Source of the DNA: Bifidobacterium sp. UBA6881
GTDB lineage: Bacteria > Actinomycetota > Actinomycetes > Actinomycetales > Bifidobacteriaceae
NCBI GenBank assembly: GCA_002451435.1
Contig: DKCF01000012.1
Location: forward strand, 2,205 to 27,921
DNA length: 25,717 bases
Reading direction: 5' to 3'
Shown: positions 7,478-16,445 of the stretch, one piece after another
Position numbering within the stretch: the stretch's first letter is position 1
Layout of the letters: each line of letters starts with the position of its first letter
Program-made: the position numbers and the translations under genes
Notes under the pieces: model-generated
Databases searched by the model: none
Told to the model about the DNA's origin: nothing
Seen by the model: only the letters and a program-made list of their open reading frames with translations

Positions 7478-7675
7478 GCGCACCTTCCAAGGGCTGCGTT
7501 CGCGTAGCACGAGTCTGATCAGCCCCGTGACGATGGCCGCCACCGCGATCACCACGGTGGCGGTCTTCGTATATCCGAGGAACGCGAGCACCGTCGCGAC
7601 GAAAACCACAATCGCGATGATCCATTCGAACCATGGTTTGCCCTCGTGGTCTTCCGAAACGTAAGGATGGCTCAT
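7394..7675 (-). CDS. DUF3017-like small membrane protein
   Basis: The 93-residue protein has a charged N-terminus ('EDHEGKPWFEW') and three hydrophobic segments (about 18-35, 38-56 and 70-92), matching the DUF3017 family of actinobacterial membrane proteins. In Streptomyces a DUF3017 gene follows purH-folD; here it also follows purH, without folD. It overlaps the aquaporin gene tail to tail by 84 bases. The start is followed by clear family-like sequence, but the ribosome binding site (AAAGG, 11 bases away) is mediocre. Function is unknown. Confidence 0.75.
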   Translation of the reverse strand: MSHPYVSEDHEGKPWFEWIIAIVVFVATVLAFLGYTKTATVVIAVAAIVTGLIRLVLRERSPWKVRSVSFDAFIGISLGVGLFILLGLLPVGL

Positions 7676-7719
7676 TTGCGCAGGGCCTTTCTCTTAAGGT
7701 GATACCGGATAGCAATCAT

Positions 7720-7772
7720 AATAAGGCGTGGCGTCTGGACCAAAGCGGTCCGGACGCCACGCCTTATTTTTT
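7720..7772. terminator. Long hairpin terminator between purH and the DUF3017 gene
   Basis: A 22-bp stem (7720-7741 with 7747-7768, one G-T pair) has a five-base loop. On the plus strand it runs into T6 (7767-7772), a strong terminator for transcripts from the aquaporin gene. On the minus strand, where purH would terminate, the tail TTATTATGATT is poorer in T. It may act in both directions but looks better suited to the plus strand. Confidence 0.85.
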
Positions 7773-7809
7773 CGTTCGACACGACAAGCCGCAATGGCGG
7801 CTCATCGAA

Positions 7810-9438
7810 TCAGTGGAAGAAGTGGCGCGTACCAGTCACATACATGGTGACGCCCGCCTTGCGCGCGGCTTCGAAGACCTCCTCGTCGCGAATGGATCCT
7901 CCAGGCTGCACAATGGCCTTGACGCCGGCGTCGATCAGAATCTCGGCGCCATCGGCGAACGGGAAGAACGCGTCGGAAGCGGCGACGGCGCCCTTGGTGC
8001 GGTTCGTGCCATCGGCAAGCGTGTTGGCACGTTCAACCGACAGATTCGCGGAATCCACGCGGTTCACCTGACCCATGCCGATGCCGACGGTGGCCTGATC
8101 GTGCGCAATCAAAATGGCGTTCGATTTCACGCAACGGATGGCCCTCCACGCGAATACCAGATCCTTGACGGTATCGGCATCCGCGGGCTCGCCGGAGACC
8201 AGCTTCCAAGCGTTCGGGTCATCGCCCGGAGCATCGATCAGGTCTGTGGACTGCACCAGCAGACCACCGTCGATCTGACGGAACTGCGTCTTGGTCTTCG
8301 GCGGTTCGGAGACCTTGAGGATGCGCAGGTTCTTCTTCTTGGTGCGCAGCAGTTCAAGGGCATCCGCGTCGTAATCGGGAGCGACGATGACTTCGGTGAA
8401 GATCGGACGAACGCTTTCGGCCATTTCCATCGTGACCTTGCTGTTCGCGGCGATCACACCGCCATATGCGCTCATCGGATCGCAGGCGTGCGCCTTCTTA
8501 TGCGCTTCGGCGACCGTGGCGCCGATGGCCAGACCGCATGGATTGTTGTGCTTGACCACGGCGACGGCGATTTGTGGGGCGAAGTCCCACACGGCGCGCC
8601 ATGCGGCATCGGCGTCGACATAGTTGTTGTAGCTCATGGGCTTGCCGCCGAGCTGCTCGGCGTGGGCGAAGCCGTTCTGATCGAGCGGGTCGAGATACAG
8701 GGAAGCCTGCTGGTGCGGGTTCTCCCCGTAACGCAGCACATGCGCGCGATCCCAGGTGCGGGTGAATGTCGCCGGGAATTTGGCTTCATTCAGTGCGGGC
8801 GTCTCGTCGGAGTCGGACTGCTCGATGGTCGCGGGTTTCGGCCAATGCTTGGAAGTCCACTCGTTGATGGTGGCATCGTACGCGGCGGTGTGGGCGAATG
8901 CCTTGCCTGCCAGCCAACGACGCTCTTCAAGGGAGAAGCCTTCACCGTTTTCGATGCGCGCGGCGACCAGCGCATAGTCACCGGGATCGGTGATAATCGC
9001 CACGGTGGCGCTGTTCTTCGCCGCACCACGAACCATGGACGGTCCGCCGATGTCGATCTTCTCGATGGTGGCCGCCTCATCCGCACCGGAACGGACCGTA
9101 TCCGCGAATGGATACAGATTCACGACAACCAGGTCGAACGGCTTGATGCCGAACTTCTCCAACTGCGCGGCATGGTCCTTGTTCGTCATATCGGCGAGAA
9201 TGCCGGCATGGATATGCGGGTCAAGGGTCTTGACGCGGCCATCGAGGCACTCCGGAAAACCAGTGACCTCCGAGACCTCGGTCACCTTGACGCCAAGCTC
9301 GGCAAGACGCTTCGCAGTGGAACCGGTGGAAACCACCTCGGTATTCGCCTTGATGAATGCCTTGGCGAGCACCTCGATGCCTTCCTTATGGAAGACTGAT
9401 ACCAGAGCCCGTCGTATCGGTCGATAGGTTGTTGTCAC
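7810..9438 (-). CDS. purH: Bifunctional AICAR formyltransferase / IMP cyclohydrolase
   Basis: PurH carries out the last two steps of de novo IMP synthesis: formylation of AICAR with 10-formyl-tetrahydrofolate, then ring closure. The 542-residue protein has the N-terminal MGS-like cyclohydrolase domain ('STGST' at 37-41, 'GFPECLDGRVKTLDP' from 60, 'IGGPSMVRGAAKN' at 130-142). The C-terminal transformylase domain carries 'GKPMSYNNY' at 265-273 and the catalytic 'KHNNPCG' at 296-302. I chose GTG at 9436-9438 because AAGGAGGAG lies just before it and family similarity begins there; the frame stays open further upstream without family similarity. Its first 53 bases overlap the end of the DUF6350 gene. 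purN, usual before purH in Actinobacteria, is absent here. Confidence 0.97.
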   Translation of the reverse strand: MTTTYRPIRRALVSVFHKEGIEVLAKAFIKANTEVVSTGSTAKRLAELGVKVTEVSEVTGFPECLDGRVKTLDPHIHAGILADMTNKDHAAQLEKFGIKPFDLVVVNLYPFADTVRSGADEAATIEKIDIGGPSMVRGAAKNSATVAIITDPGDYALVAARIENGEGFSLEERRWLAGKAFAHTAAYDATINEWTSKHWPKPATIEQSDSDETPALNEAKFPATFTRTWDRAHVLRYGENPHQQASLYLDPLDQNGFAHAEQLGGKPMSYNNYVDADAAWRAVWDFAPQIAVAVVKHNNPCGLAIGATVAEAHKKAHACDPMSAYGGVIAANSKVTMEMAESVRPIFTEVIVAPDYDADALELLRTKKKNLRILKVSEPPKTKTQFRQIDGGLLVQSTDLIDAPGDDPNAWKLVSGEPADADTVKDLVFAWRAIRCVKSNAILIAHDQATVGIGMGQVNRVDSANLSVERANTLADGTNRTKGAVAASDAFFPFADGAEILIDAGVKAIVQPGGSIRDEEVFEAARKAGVTMYVTGTRHFFH

Positions 9439-10774
9439 CCTGCTCCTCCTTGTTGTTGATGGATGAAACCACTGTACGCGCAACGCCGGTGGATTCACGA
9501 TTATCCTCTTCGGAGTTCGAGACGGATTTCCCGCTCTTGCCCTCACGGAACCGTCTGACTGCCAGACGCGTTCCGAAGTATAAGAACATGACCACCAGCA
9601 TGAGCAGCCATGATGAGAACAGTCCCACAGCAGTGGGCTGGCCGACCTTACGTGCCGAAGCAATCACGTCCACACCGACGCGGGCAAGATGTTTCGTGCC
9701 CAACGCTCCGTTGGAAATGGAGAACAGCGCGCTGGCGCATAGCGAAACCACCGCGCAGGAAATGCAAAAAGCACCTGCAGGGTACGCAAACCTCAAAGCG
9801 ACGCGTTTTGCATCGCGATCGTCGTCGGCGCCTTTGAATCTGAAACGGAATCCCTTGTTGAACAGCATCACGACCATGCCGGCGATAAACGAAACAGCGA
9901 GGGGAACGCATAGCAGCGTGATGCGAATCCAGTCCGTCTCCACCGCCGAAGGGAGCATGCCGAAAAGAGGCAATGCCGGCAATGAACTCCCCTGCCCGCT
10001 CCATAGACTGAACGAGGCGAGATCGCCTATGGAGAAACCGGCTCCGAACAACCAGGAAACCGCCCAAACCACAAGATTCGGCAACCACGCCAAGGCGGAA
10101 ATCGTAGTCAGTATCCGCGAGCCGGTCTGCATACCGGACAATGCATACAGTTTGACGATGGCCGTCTGGTTGTCCACGATCCAATACACGACCGCGGCCG
10201 CGCCGGCGACAAGGTAGCAGGTCAGAAGCAGCAGACCCAGAACCGTGCCGATGACCAAGGTCTTGCGCACCGGCATGGAGATGTGCTGTGCCAGCCAATC
10301 ACGGCGTTCCCGGATGAACGCCGATTGCGGGACCGCCGCAATCGCATAGCCGATAAGGAACACGACCGCGGTCTTCGCCAGGAGAAGGCCGATGGAATCG
10401 ACAAGCTCGACATTGACGGCATGCGCGAAAAACGCGTTCATCAATTCCCAGAACAACAGACCTGAGGTCAATCCGCGCAGGCTCGTTCCGAAACGTCTTC
10501 CGAGCGAAGCGACAAGCGCGATAACCGACATGGTCAACAGCAACGGCGTAATGGTAAGGACGATGGCACCGTCTTTGAAACCGCTCCCTTGGCTCAGCAG
10601 CACCATGGCCTCGGTCAGGGGAACCGAGAGGGCGGAAAGGTTGTCTCCGCCCTCCTCCATGGAAATGACCAGAAGCATCAGCGCCATATAGCAGCCAAGG
10701 GCAACGGCATACACAATCATGGACGTTGCCGCAACGGCAAGCCCTTTCAACCAATACTTCAGGTTTGCCATCAT
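9386..10774 (-). CDS. DUF6350-like multi-pass membrane protein
   Basis: The 462-residue protein is strongly hydrophobic, with roughly eight to ten membrane segments between residues 8 and 400 and a polar, Ser/Glu/Asn-rich C-terminal tail. Position and character match the DUF6350 proteins found between sucD and the purN/purH genes in many Actinobacteria. The ATG at 10772-10774 overlaps the sucD stop (ATGA); a second ATG follows immediately. The 3' end overlaps purH by 53 bases, so the purH ribosome binding site lies within this gene. Function is unknown. Family assignment relies on synteny and topology rather than a catalytic motif. Confidence 0.72.
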   Translation of the reverse strand: MMANLKYWLKGLAVAATSMIVYAVALGCYMALMLLVISMEEGGDNLSALSVPLTEAMVLLSQGSGFKDGAIVLTITPLLLTMSVIALVASLGRRFGTSLRGLTSGLLFWELMNAFFAHAVNVELVDSIGLLLAKTAVVFLIGYAIAAVPQSAFIRERRDWLAQHISMPVRKTLVIGTVLGLLLLTCYLVAGAAAVVYWIVDNQTAIVKLYALSGMQTGSRILTTISALAWLPNLVVWAVSWLFGAGFSIGDLASFSLWSGQGSSLPALPLFGMLPSAVETDWIRITLLCVPLAVSFIAGMVVMLFNKGFRFRFKGADDDRDAKRVALRFAYPAGAFCISCAVVSLCASALFSISNGALGTKHLARVGVDVIASARKVGQPTAVGLFSSWLLMLVVMFLYFGTRLAVRRFREGKSGKSVSNSEEDNRESTGVARTVVSSINNKEEQGDNNLSTDTTGSGISLP

Positions 10775-11694
10775 AGCGACGTGGAAGCGAGCACCTCTCG
10801 CATGATTTCAGCGGTCTGGCCCGGAGTGCGGCCGACACGGATGCCGACGGCCTCAAGCGCCTCCTTCTTGTCTTTCGCAGTGCCCTTGCCACCGGAGACG
10901 ATGGCTCCGGCATGACCCATCTGCTTGCCTTCGGGGGCGGTGAAGCCCGCGATGTAGGCGACGACCGGCTTGGTCATGTGTTCGGCGGCCCATTTGGCGG
11001 CATCCTGCTCCGCGTTGCCGCCGATCTCACCAATCATGACGACGGCCTTTGTGGCCTCATCGTTCTCAAACGCCTCCAAAGCCTCCTGCAAAGTGGTTCC
11101 AACGATCGGATCGCCGCCGGCGCCCAGGCAGGCGGTGAATCCGATATCGGAAAGCTCGCCCATCAGCTGATACGTCAGCGTACCCGACTTGGATACCAGA
11201 CCCAACGGGCCACGAGAGACGATGCCATCCGGAATGATGCCCAGATTGCAGCCGTGGGAACCTTCGGAGGAAGGCAGCGTCAACAGGCCAGGGCAATTCG
11301 GTCCGATGATGCGCACGCCCTTGCGCAGCGCGAGTTCGACGAAGTACGCGCTGTCGGCAACGGGGATGCCCTCGGTGATGACGACGATCAGCTTGATGCC
11401 GGCGTCTATGGCCTCGACCACGGCGTCCTTGGCGAAACGCGGAGGAACGAACACCACGCTGGCAACCGCTCCCGTCGACTCAACGGCCTCGGCGCATGTG
11501 CCGTAGACGTGCATGGTCGCATCCTGGCCATTCCTGGCGGCGGGGAAGACGACATCCAACCCGGCCTTGCGCGCATTGACCCCACCGACGATGTTGGTGC
11601 CCGCCTTGAGCATTCGAGCGGTATGGGTCATGCCCTGATGCCCGGTCATGCCTTGGACGATGACCGGAGCGCCATCTTCAATGAAAAGCGTCAT
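10771..11694 (-). CDS. sucD: Succinate--CoA ligase, alpha subunit
   Basis: The 307-residue subunit binds CoA and carries the phosphohistidine that links nucleotide cleavage to succinyl-CoA formation or breakdown. Visible are the CoA-binding region ('TGHQGMTHT' 17-25), 'ITEGIPV' (107-112), 'GPNCPG' (131-136) and the active His261 in 'GHAGAIVSGGKGTA'. Its ATG is two bases past the sucC stop codon, with an AAGGAGG site inside the end of sucC, so the two are translated together. Bifidobacteria are fermentative and lack a complete TCA cycle as far as is known, so the role is probably anabolic or salvage of succinyl-CoA rather than respiration. Confidence 0.96.
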   Translation of the reverse strand: MTLFIEDGAPVIVQGMTGHQGMTHTARMLKAGTNIVGGVNARKAGLDVVFPAARNGQDATMHVYGTCAEAVESTGAVASVVFVPPRFAKDAVVEAIDAGIKLIVVITEGIPVADSAYFVELALRKGVRIIGPNCPGLLTLPSSEGSHGCNLGIIPDGIVSRGPLGLVSKSGTLTYQLMGELSDIGFTACLGAGGDPIVGTTLQEALEAFENDEATKAVVMIGEIGGNAEQDAAKWAAEHMTKPVVAYIAGFTAPEGKQMGHAGAIVSGGKGTAKDKKEALEAVGIRVGRTPGQTAEIMREVLASTSL

Positions 11695-11696
11695 TT

Positions 11697-12890
<1,194 letters not shown>

Positions 12891-12911
12891 GGATTCTTCC
12901 CTTTATGTTGT

Positions 12912-12931
12912 TTAATTAATGAATTAATTAA
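12912..12931. repeat. AT-rich perfect inverted repeat between apt and sucC
   Basis: TTAATTAAT (12912-12920) and its exact complement ATTAATTAA (12923-12931) flank a GA spacer. Nineteen of 20 bases are A or T, in a GC-rich region. The site begins 22 bases before the sucC start codon. It could be an operator, a -10 region (minus-strand TTGTCG lies about 17 bases upstream) or a weak hairpin. The symmetry suits a dimeric regulator, but none can be named. Confidence 0.5.
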
Positions 12932-12944
12932 TACAGAACGACAA

Positions 12945-13526
12945 TCAGGCCGGCATGGTGATCAACGAACCGGTCGGATACTCCCCCAAAGATTTCATGC
13001 CGTCGATGCCGGTAAGCTCCATGACGAAGCTGAATCCGGCGACGCTGCCCCCGCGTTTCTCGATCAGGGCGCGCGCGGCGTTTGCGGTGCCGCCCGTCGC
13101 GATCAGATCATCGACGATGAGCACACGGGTCCCCTGACGAACGGCATCGGTCTCGATTTCCACGACGGCCTGTCCGTACTCGAGATCGTAGCTTTCGGAA
13201 ACGGTGGGCGGCGGAAGCTTGCCCGCCTTGCGCACGGCGATGAAGCCTTTGCCCAACCGCGCCGCAAGCGCGGGACCGAACAGGAAACCGCGTGCCTCAA
13301 GTCCCGCAATCATATCGAAATCATCGACATCGACGGGCAAAGTCCTCTCCAGCGCGTCCATCAGAATCCCAAAAGCCTTGGCATCCGCCAAAACCGGCAT
13401 GAAGTCGCGGAAAAGAATCCCTTCTTTGGGGAATCCGGGAATGGTGTTGATCTTCGAAATAAGGTATTCGGCGTCCTCGGCATCGATCTTCTTCAGACCG
13501 GAGAGGGTGATATCCGATGTTGCCAT
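12945..13526 (-). CDS. apt: Adenine phosphoribosyltransferase
   Basis: Apt salvages adenine to AMP using PRPP. The 193-residue protein has the PRPP-binding signature 'VLIVDDLIATGGTA' at 135-148 and the Apt features 'GFPKEGILFRDF' (31-42) and 'IAGLEARGFLFGPALA' (73-88). Length is slightly above the usual 170-180 because of about ten extra N-terminal residues; the ATG at 13526 has an AAGGAAAA site ahead of it. In other Actinobacteria apt follows secD-secF and precedes relA; here it lies between yajC and sucC, separated from yajC by a terminator. Confidence 0.95.
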   Translation of the reverse strand: MATSDITLSGLKKIDAEDAEYLISKINTIPGFPKEGILFRDFMPVLADAKAFGILMDALERTLPVDVDDFDMIAGLEARGFLFGPALAARLGKGFIAVRKAGKLPPPTVSESYDLEYGQAVVEIETDAVRQGTRVLIVDDLIATGGTANAARALIEKRGGSVAGFSFVMELTGIDGMKSLGEYPTGSLITMPA

Positions 13527-13566
13527 GACAGTGGTTTTCCTTCTACCTTGGTTTGCGGCAATACAA

Positions 13567-13572
13567 ATTATA
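13567..13572 (-). promoter_or_regulatory. Candidate -10 element for apt(-sucCD)
   Basis: A perfect TATAAT on the minus strand lies 41 bases before the apt start, right after the yajC terminator. The 17-base-spaced upstream hexamer (CCTTCT, inside the terminator stem) is not a good -35 element, so the call rests on the -10 and its position. Confidence 0.4.
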
Positions 13573-13585
13573 TGTTCGTCTTACG

Positions 13586-13628
13586 AAAAAGAAGGGCGAA
13601 AACCCCAAAAATGAGATTTTCGCCCTTC
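13586..13628 (-). terminator. Intrinsic terminator after yajC
   Basis: A perfect 12-bp stem (GAAGGGCGAAAA at 13591-13602 with its complement at 13617-13628) has a 14-base loop and, in minus-strand reading, a following T5 run (13586-13590). It ends the ruv-yajC transcript 13 bases after the yajC stop. Confidence 0.85.
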
Positions 13629-13640
13629 CCGCGTCCAACC

Positions 13641-14033
13641 TCAGACGTTCTTCGACTCTTCCTCGACCTTATCGGTCTGCGGCTCATCGACCGGCTGGGC
13701 CTCCTGTTCGGTGGCCGCAGGCAGCGGGTTGCCGTTTTCGTCGACCTCATCATCGTGCACATACGCCGGACGGACATATTCACGGCTGATGGCATTGAAA
13801 CCGAAGCGAATCTTGGAACCTTCGGAATCGATGACGATCTCCTCGTACTCCGTGTCGACGGATACGACCTTGCCAATCACGCCGCCGATGGTGATGATTT
13901 CAGTGCCCGGCTGCAGATTCGCGCGGAAATCCTTACGCTCAGCCTGCTGCTGCTTGGCCTTCTTGGACTGCCAGAACATCATGCCGATCATTACGACCAC
14001 AATGACGATAAGAAACAGGGAGCTGGGATCCAC
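13641..14033 (-). CDS. yajC: Sec translocon accessory protein YajC
   Basis: The 130-residue protein has one N-terminal membrane helix (residues 5-22, 'LFLIVIVVVMIGMMFW'), then 'QSKKAKQQQAERKDF' and the YajC core 'LQPGTEIITIGGVIGKVVSV' (41-60). It ends in an acidic tail. YajC normally works with SecD and SecF in protein export; neither gene is next to it here. The GTG start (14031-14033) follows AAGGAG. It closes the ruv operon, 63 bases after ruvB. Confidence 0.92.
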   Translation of the reverse strand: MDPSSLFLIVIVVVMIGMMFWQSKKAKQQQAERKDFRANLQPGTEIITIGGVIGKVVSVDTEYEEIVIDSEGSKIRFGFNAISREYVRPAYVHDDEVDENGNPLPAATEQEAQPVDEPQTDKVEEESKNV

Positions 14034-14096
14034 AGCACACTCCTTATATAGAGAAATTCACATCACAAGGACCGCAAAGTCCAATCGCAGAAGATT

Positions 14097-15185
14097 CTAT
14101 GCCAGCTTGCTGACATCAAGCTGGGAATCATCGGGAACCAGACCGAGATGTTTCCACGCCTTGCGCGTGGCCACACGGCCCTTGGGCGTTCGCATCAGGA
14201 ACCCCTCACGGACCAGATATGGCTCGCATACCGTCTCGACCGTTTCGGATTCCTCTCCGACCATGGCCGCCAGATTGTTCAGACCGACCGGCCCGCCGTT
14301 GAAGTTCGTGACGATGGCCTTGAGCACCGCGATGTCCAATCGGTCAAGTCCCTCGGTGTCTATCTGGTACAGCGCCAAAGCCTCCTTGACGTCATCCGGT
14401 TCGACCGATTCGAGGTCATGCACGATGGCCCAATCGCGCACGCGGCGAAGCAGACGGTTGGCGATACGCGGCGTGCCGCGGGAACGCATCGCCAGCTGCC
14501 GCGCTGCGCCGTCCTCCAACTGGACGCCCAAGACCTTGGACGACCGTTCGATGAGTTTTTCGAGCTCCTCGTGCGGATAGAAGTCGAGATGGGCGGTGAA
14601 GCCGAATCGGGCGCGCAGCGGAGACGGCAGCATGCCCTCGCGCGTCGTGGCTCCGATCACGGTGAAGCGCGGCAATGTCAGAGGGATGGATGAGGCACCC
14701 GGACCCTTGCCGACCATCACATCGACGCGAAAATCCTCCATCGCGATGTACAGCAGCTCCTCGGCCGCGCGAGGAAGACGATGGATCTCGTCGATGAACA
14801 GCACTTCGCCCGCGTCCAGGGAACTCAGGATGGACGCCAGGTCGCCGGCATGCTGGATCGCCGGACCGGACGTGACGCGAATCGGCACCTCCAATTCGTT
14901 GGCCACGATCATCGCCAACGTGGTCTTGCCGAGTCCGGGAGGCCCCGCCAGCAGAATGTGGTCCGGTGGCACCTCGCGTTTGCGCGCCGCATCCAGAAAG
15001 AGCTGCAACTGCGCCTTGAGCCGCGGCTGGCCGATAAAGCCGTCCAGAACATGCGGGCGCAGCTCCTCATCGCTGACGGGCTCATTGCCCATGGGCGACG
15101 CGGAGACCATGCGCAGCGATTCCTCATTGGCGCCGGTGTTCACCTGCTCGGGATTCCGGTCGTTCGTCATGCTGATTCGTCTCAC
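14097..15185 (-). CDS. ruvB: Holliday junction branch-migration ATPase RuvB
   Basis: RuvB is the hexameric motor that drives branch migration with RuvA. Numbered from the GTG start, Walker A 'GPPGLGKT' is at 81-88 and Walker B 'FIDEIH' at 130-135. The sensor region 'GATTREGMLPSPLRARFG' and the C-terminal winged helix are present ('EPYLVREGFLMRTPKGR'). The GTG at 15183-15185 overlaps the ruvA stop (GTGA); an in-frame ATG at 15170 would remove five residues and also has an AGGTGA site, so the exact start is open. About 30 residues precede conserved sequence with either choice. Confidence 0.97.
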   Translation of the reverse strand: MRRISMTNDRNPEQVNTGANEESLRMVSASPMGNEPVSDEELRPHVLDGFIGQPRLKAQLQLFLDAARKREVPPDHILLAGPPGLGKTTLAMIVANELEVPIRVTSGPAIQHAGDLASILSSLDAGEVLFIDEIHRLPRAAEELLYIAMEDFRVDVMVGKGPGASSIPLTLPRFTVIGATTREGMLPSPLRARFGFTAHLDFYPHEELEKLIERSSKVLGVQLEDGAARQLAMRSRGTPRIANRLLRRVRDWAIVHDLESVEPDDVKEALALYQIDTEGLDRLDIAVLKAIVTNFNGGPVGLNNLAAMVGEESETVETVCEPYLVREGFLMRTPKGRVATRKAWKHLGLVPDDSQLDVSKLA

Positions 15186-15799
15186 CTGCCTCGATCAAGG
15201 GATGCCAATGCCAGTTTCAGAACACGCGGTACGTCTTCTTTGGCAAGCGGAACCGCGATGCCGTTGCCTTCACAGACCGTCCGTACCGCATGCACGGCAT
15301 CCTGCTCCCGCCATCCAAGGGAGACCAGCCCTTCCACCACCTGTTCCGCCTCGGTATCGCGCATTTCGGAAGCGTCGGCCGCGGCTCCTTCGATCTGATT
15401 GAGGTCGATGGAGCCTTTGAGTTCGAGAATGATTTTCTGCGCGCCCTTCTTTCCCAGACCAGGGGCCTTGGAAAGCGCCGTGGCGTCGCCATCGGCGACT
15501 GCACGCGCCAGACGATCGGTCGGCAATGTGGAGAGCAGGGACAGCGCGACCTTGGGGCCGATGCCGCTGACCTTCTGCAACTGCAGAAACATGCGTTTCG
15601 CGGCCGCCGTGGAGAAACCGAACAAGGTGATGGCGTCCTGAGAGACGCTCAACGACGTGTACACCTTCACCGTCTGGCCGGCATGCATGGACGCCAAATC
15701 AGCGGAGGGCATCCTGAGCTCGTAGCCGACTCCGCCGACCTCCACGATCGCCGAGGCCGCGTCGATGACGTCGACCCGGCCATGAAGCATACCTATCAC
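15182..15799 (-). CDS. ruvA: Holliday junction DNA-binding protein RuvA
   Basis: RuvA binds four-way junctions and loads RuvB. The 205-residue protein starts at GTG 15797-15799, chosen because AAGGAGG precedes it by seven bases and family similarity begins at 'IGMLHGRVD'. Domain I (OB fold) covers residues 1-63. Two helix-hairpin-helix motifs follow, 'VSGIGPKVALSLLS' (77-90) and 'APGLGKKGAQKII' (112-124). Domain III is at the C-terminus ('LVSLGWREQDAVHAVR'). It overlaps ruvB by four bases. A LexA-type box lies 38 bases before the start codon. Confidence 0.96.
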   Translation of the reverse strand: MIGMLHGRVDVIDAASAIVEVGGVGYELRMPSADLASMHAGQTVKVYTSLSVSQDAITLFGFSTAAAKRMFLQLQKVSGIGPKVALSLLSTLPTDRLARAVADGDATALSKAPGLGKKGAQKIILELKGSIDLNQIEGAAADASEMRDTEAEQVVEGLVSLGWREQDAVHAVRTVCEGNGIAVPLAKEDVPRVLKLALASLDRGR

Positions 15800-15836
15800 G
15801 CGGGAACCTCCTTCGCGCAACCATAAACGATACTAT

Positions 15837-15850
15837 AGAACATCTGTTCG
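15837..15850 (-). promoter_or_regulatory. LexA (SOS) box upstream of ruvAB
   Basis: The minus strand reads CGAACAGATGTTCT. This fits the Gram-positive/actinobacterial SOS box CGAAC-N4-GTTCG, apart from the last base. A -10-like TATAGT (15832-15837) immediately follows, so bound LexA would cover the promoter. The site is between the ruvC stop codon and the ruvA start, where it would give ruvAB a damage-inducible promoter of their own. Confidence 0.75.
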
Positions 15851-15857
15851 ATACAGG

Positions 15858-16439
15858 CTACATGCCTCTGCGGACTCCCCGTCCACGCGCGGCCTTCTGT
15901 GAGGCAAGCGCCCACTGTCGTTGCGCCGCGGTGAGATGCTGCTCACGCTCCCCTCCCTGCAATGCGCCGGCAGGACGCAACGCATGGCATATCGCTATGG
16001 CCAAGGCGTCCGCGGCATCCGCCGGCTTGGGCAGGGTGTTCAGTCCGAGGATACGCGCGACCATGCGTTCCATCTGAATTTTCTCCGCCTTGCCATTGCC
16101 CGTGATGGCGAGTTTCGATTCCGTCGGCGTGTGCAGCGCGACCGGTATGCCACGCTGCGCGGCGGCGAGCATCGCCAATCCGGCCGCCTGCGCCGTGCCC
16201 AGCACGGTATTGCGGTTCTCCTGCGCGAACACCCGCTCAATGGAAACCGCATCGGGAACGAACCGCTCGATCTTCTCGACCAAACCGTTATAGATGGTCA
16301 GCAGCCTGAGATCCTGCGACGTTTTGGGGTCCGAACGCACGACATCGACGTGAATAAAAGAAAGCCGGCGATATGCGCCGGCTTCAATCACGCCGACCCC
16401 GCAACGCGTCAGCCCGGGATCGACGCCGAGAATAATCAC
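15858..16439 (-). CDS. ruvC: Holliday junction resolvase RuvC
   Basis: RuvC cuts Holliday junctions symmetrically as a dimer. The 193-residue protein has the acidic catalytic set of the family: Asp7 in 'GVDPGLTRCG', Glu68 in 'SIERVFAQENRNT', and Asp141 and Asp144 in 'KPADAADALA'. The C-terminal 30 residues are basic and variable. The GTG start at 16437-16439 follows GGAG in the end of yebC, six bases past the yebC stop. The order yebC-ruvC-ruvA-ruvB is widely conserved. Confidence 0.96.
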   Translation of the reverse strand: MIILGVDPGLTRCGVGVIEAGAYRRLSFIHVDVVRSDPKTSQDLRLLTIYNGLVEKIERFVPDAVSIERVFAQENRNTVLGTAQAAGLAMLAAAQRGIPVALHTPTESKLAITGNGKAEKIQMERMVARILGLNTLPKPADAADALAIAICHALRPAGALQGGEREQHLTAAQRQWALASQKAARGRGVRRGM

Positions 16440-16445
16440 TCCCGA

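Noticed and set aside
7633..9399. Plus-strand frame of 588 codons opposite purH
   Set aside because: It lies antisense to an intact PurH with all motifs and crosses a terminator hairpin. The protein is Gly/Arg/His-rich shadow sequence.
9439..9663. N-terminal extension of purH to 9663
   Set aside because: The added residues are not PurH-like; a strong ribosome binding site and the family start coincide at GTG 9438.
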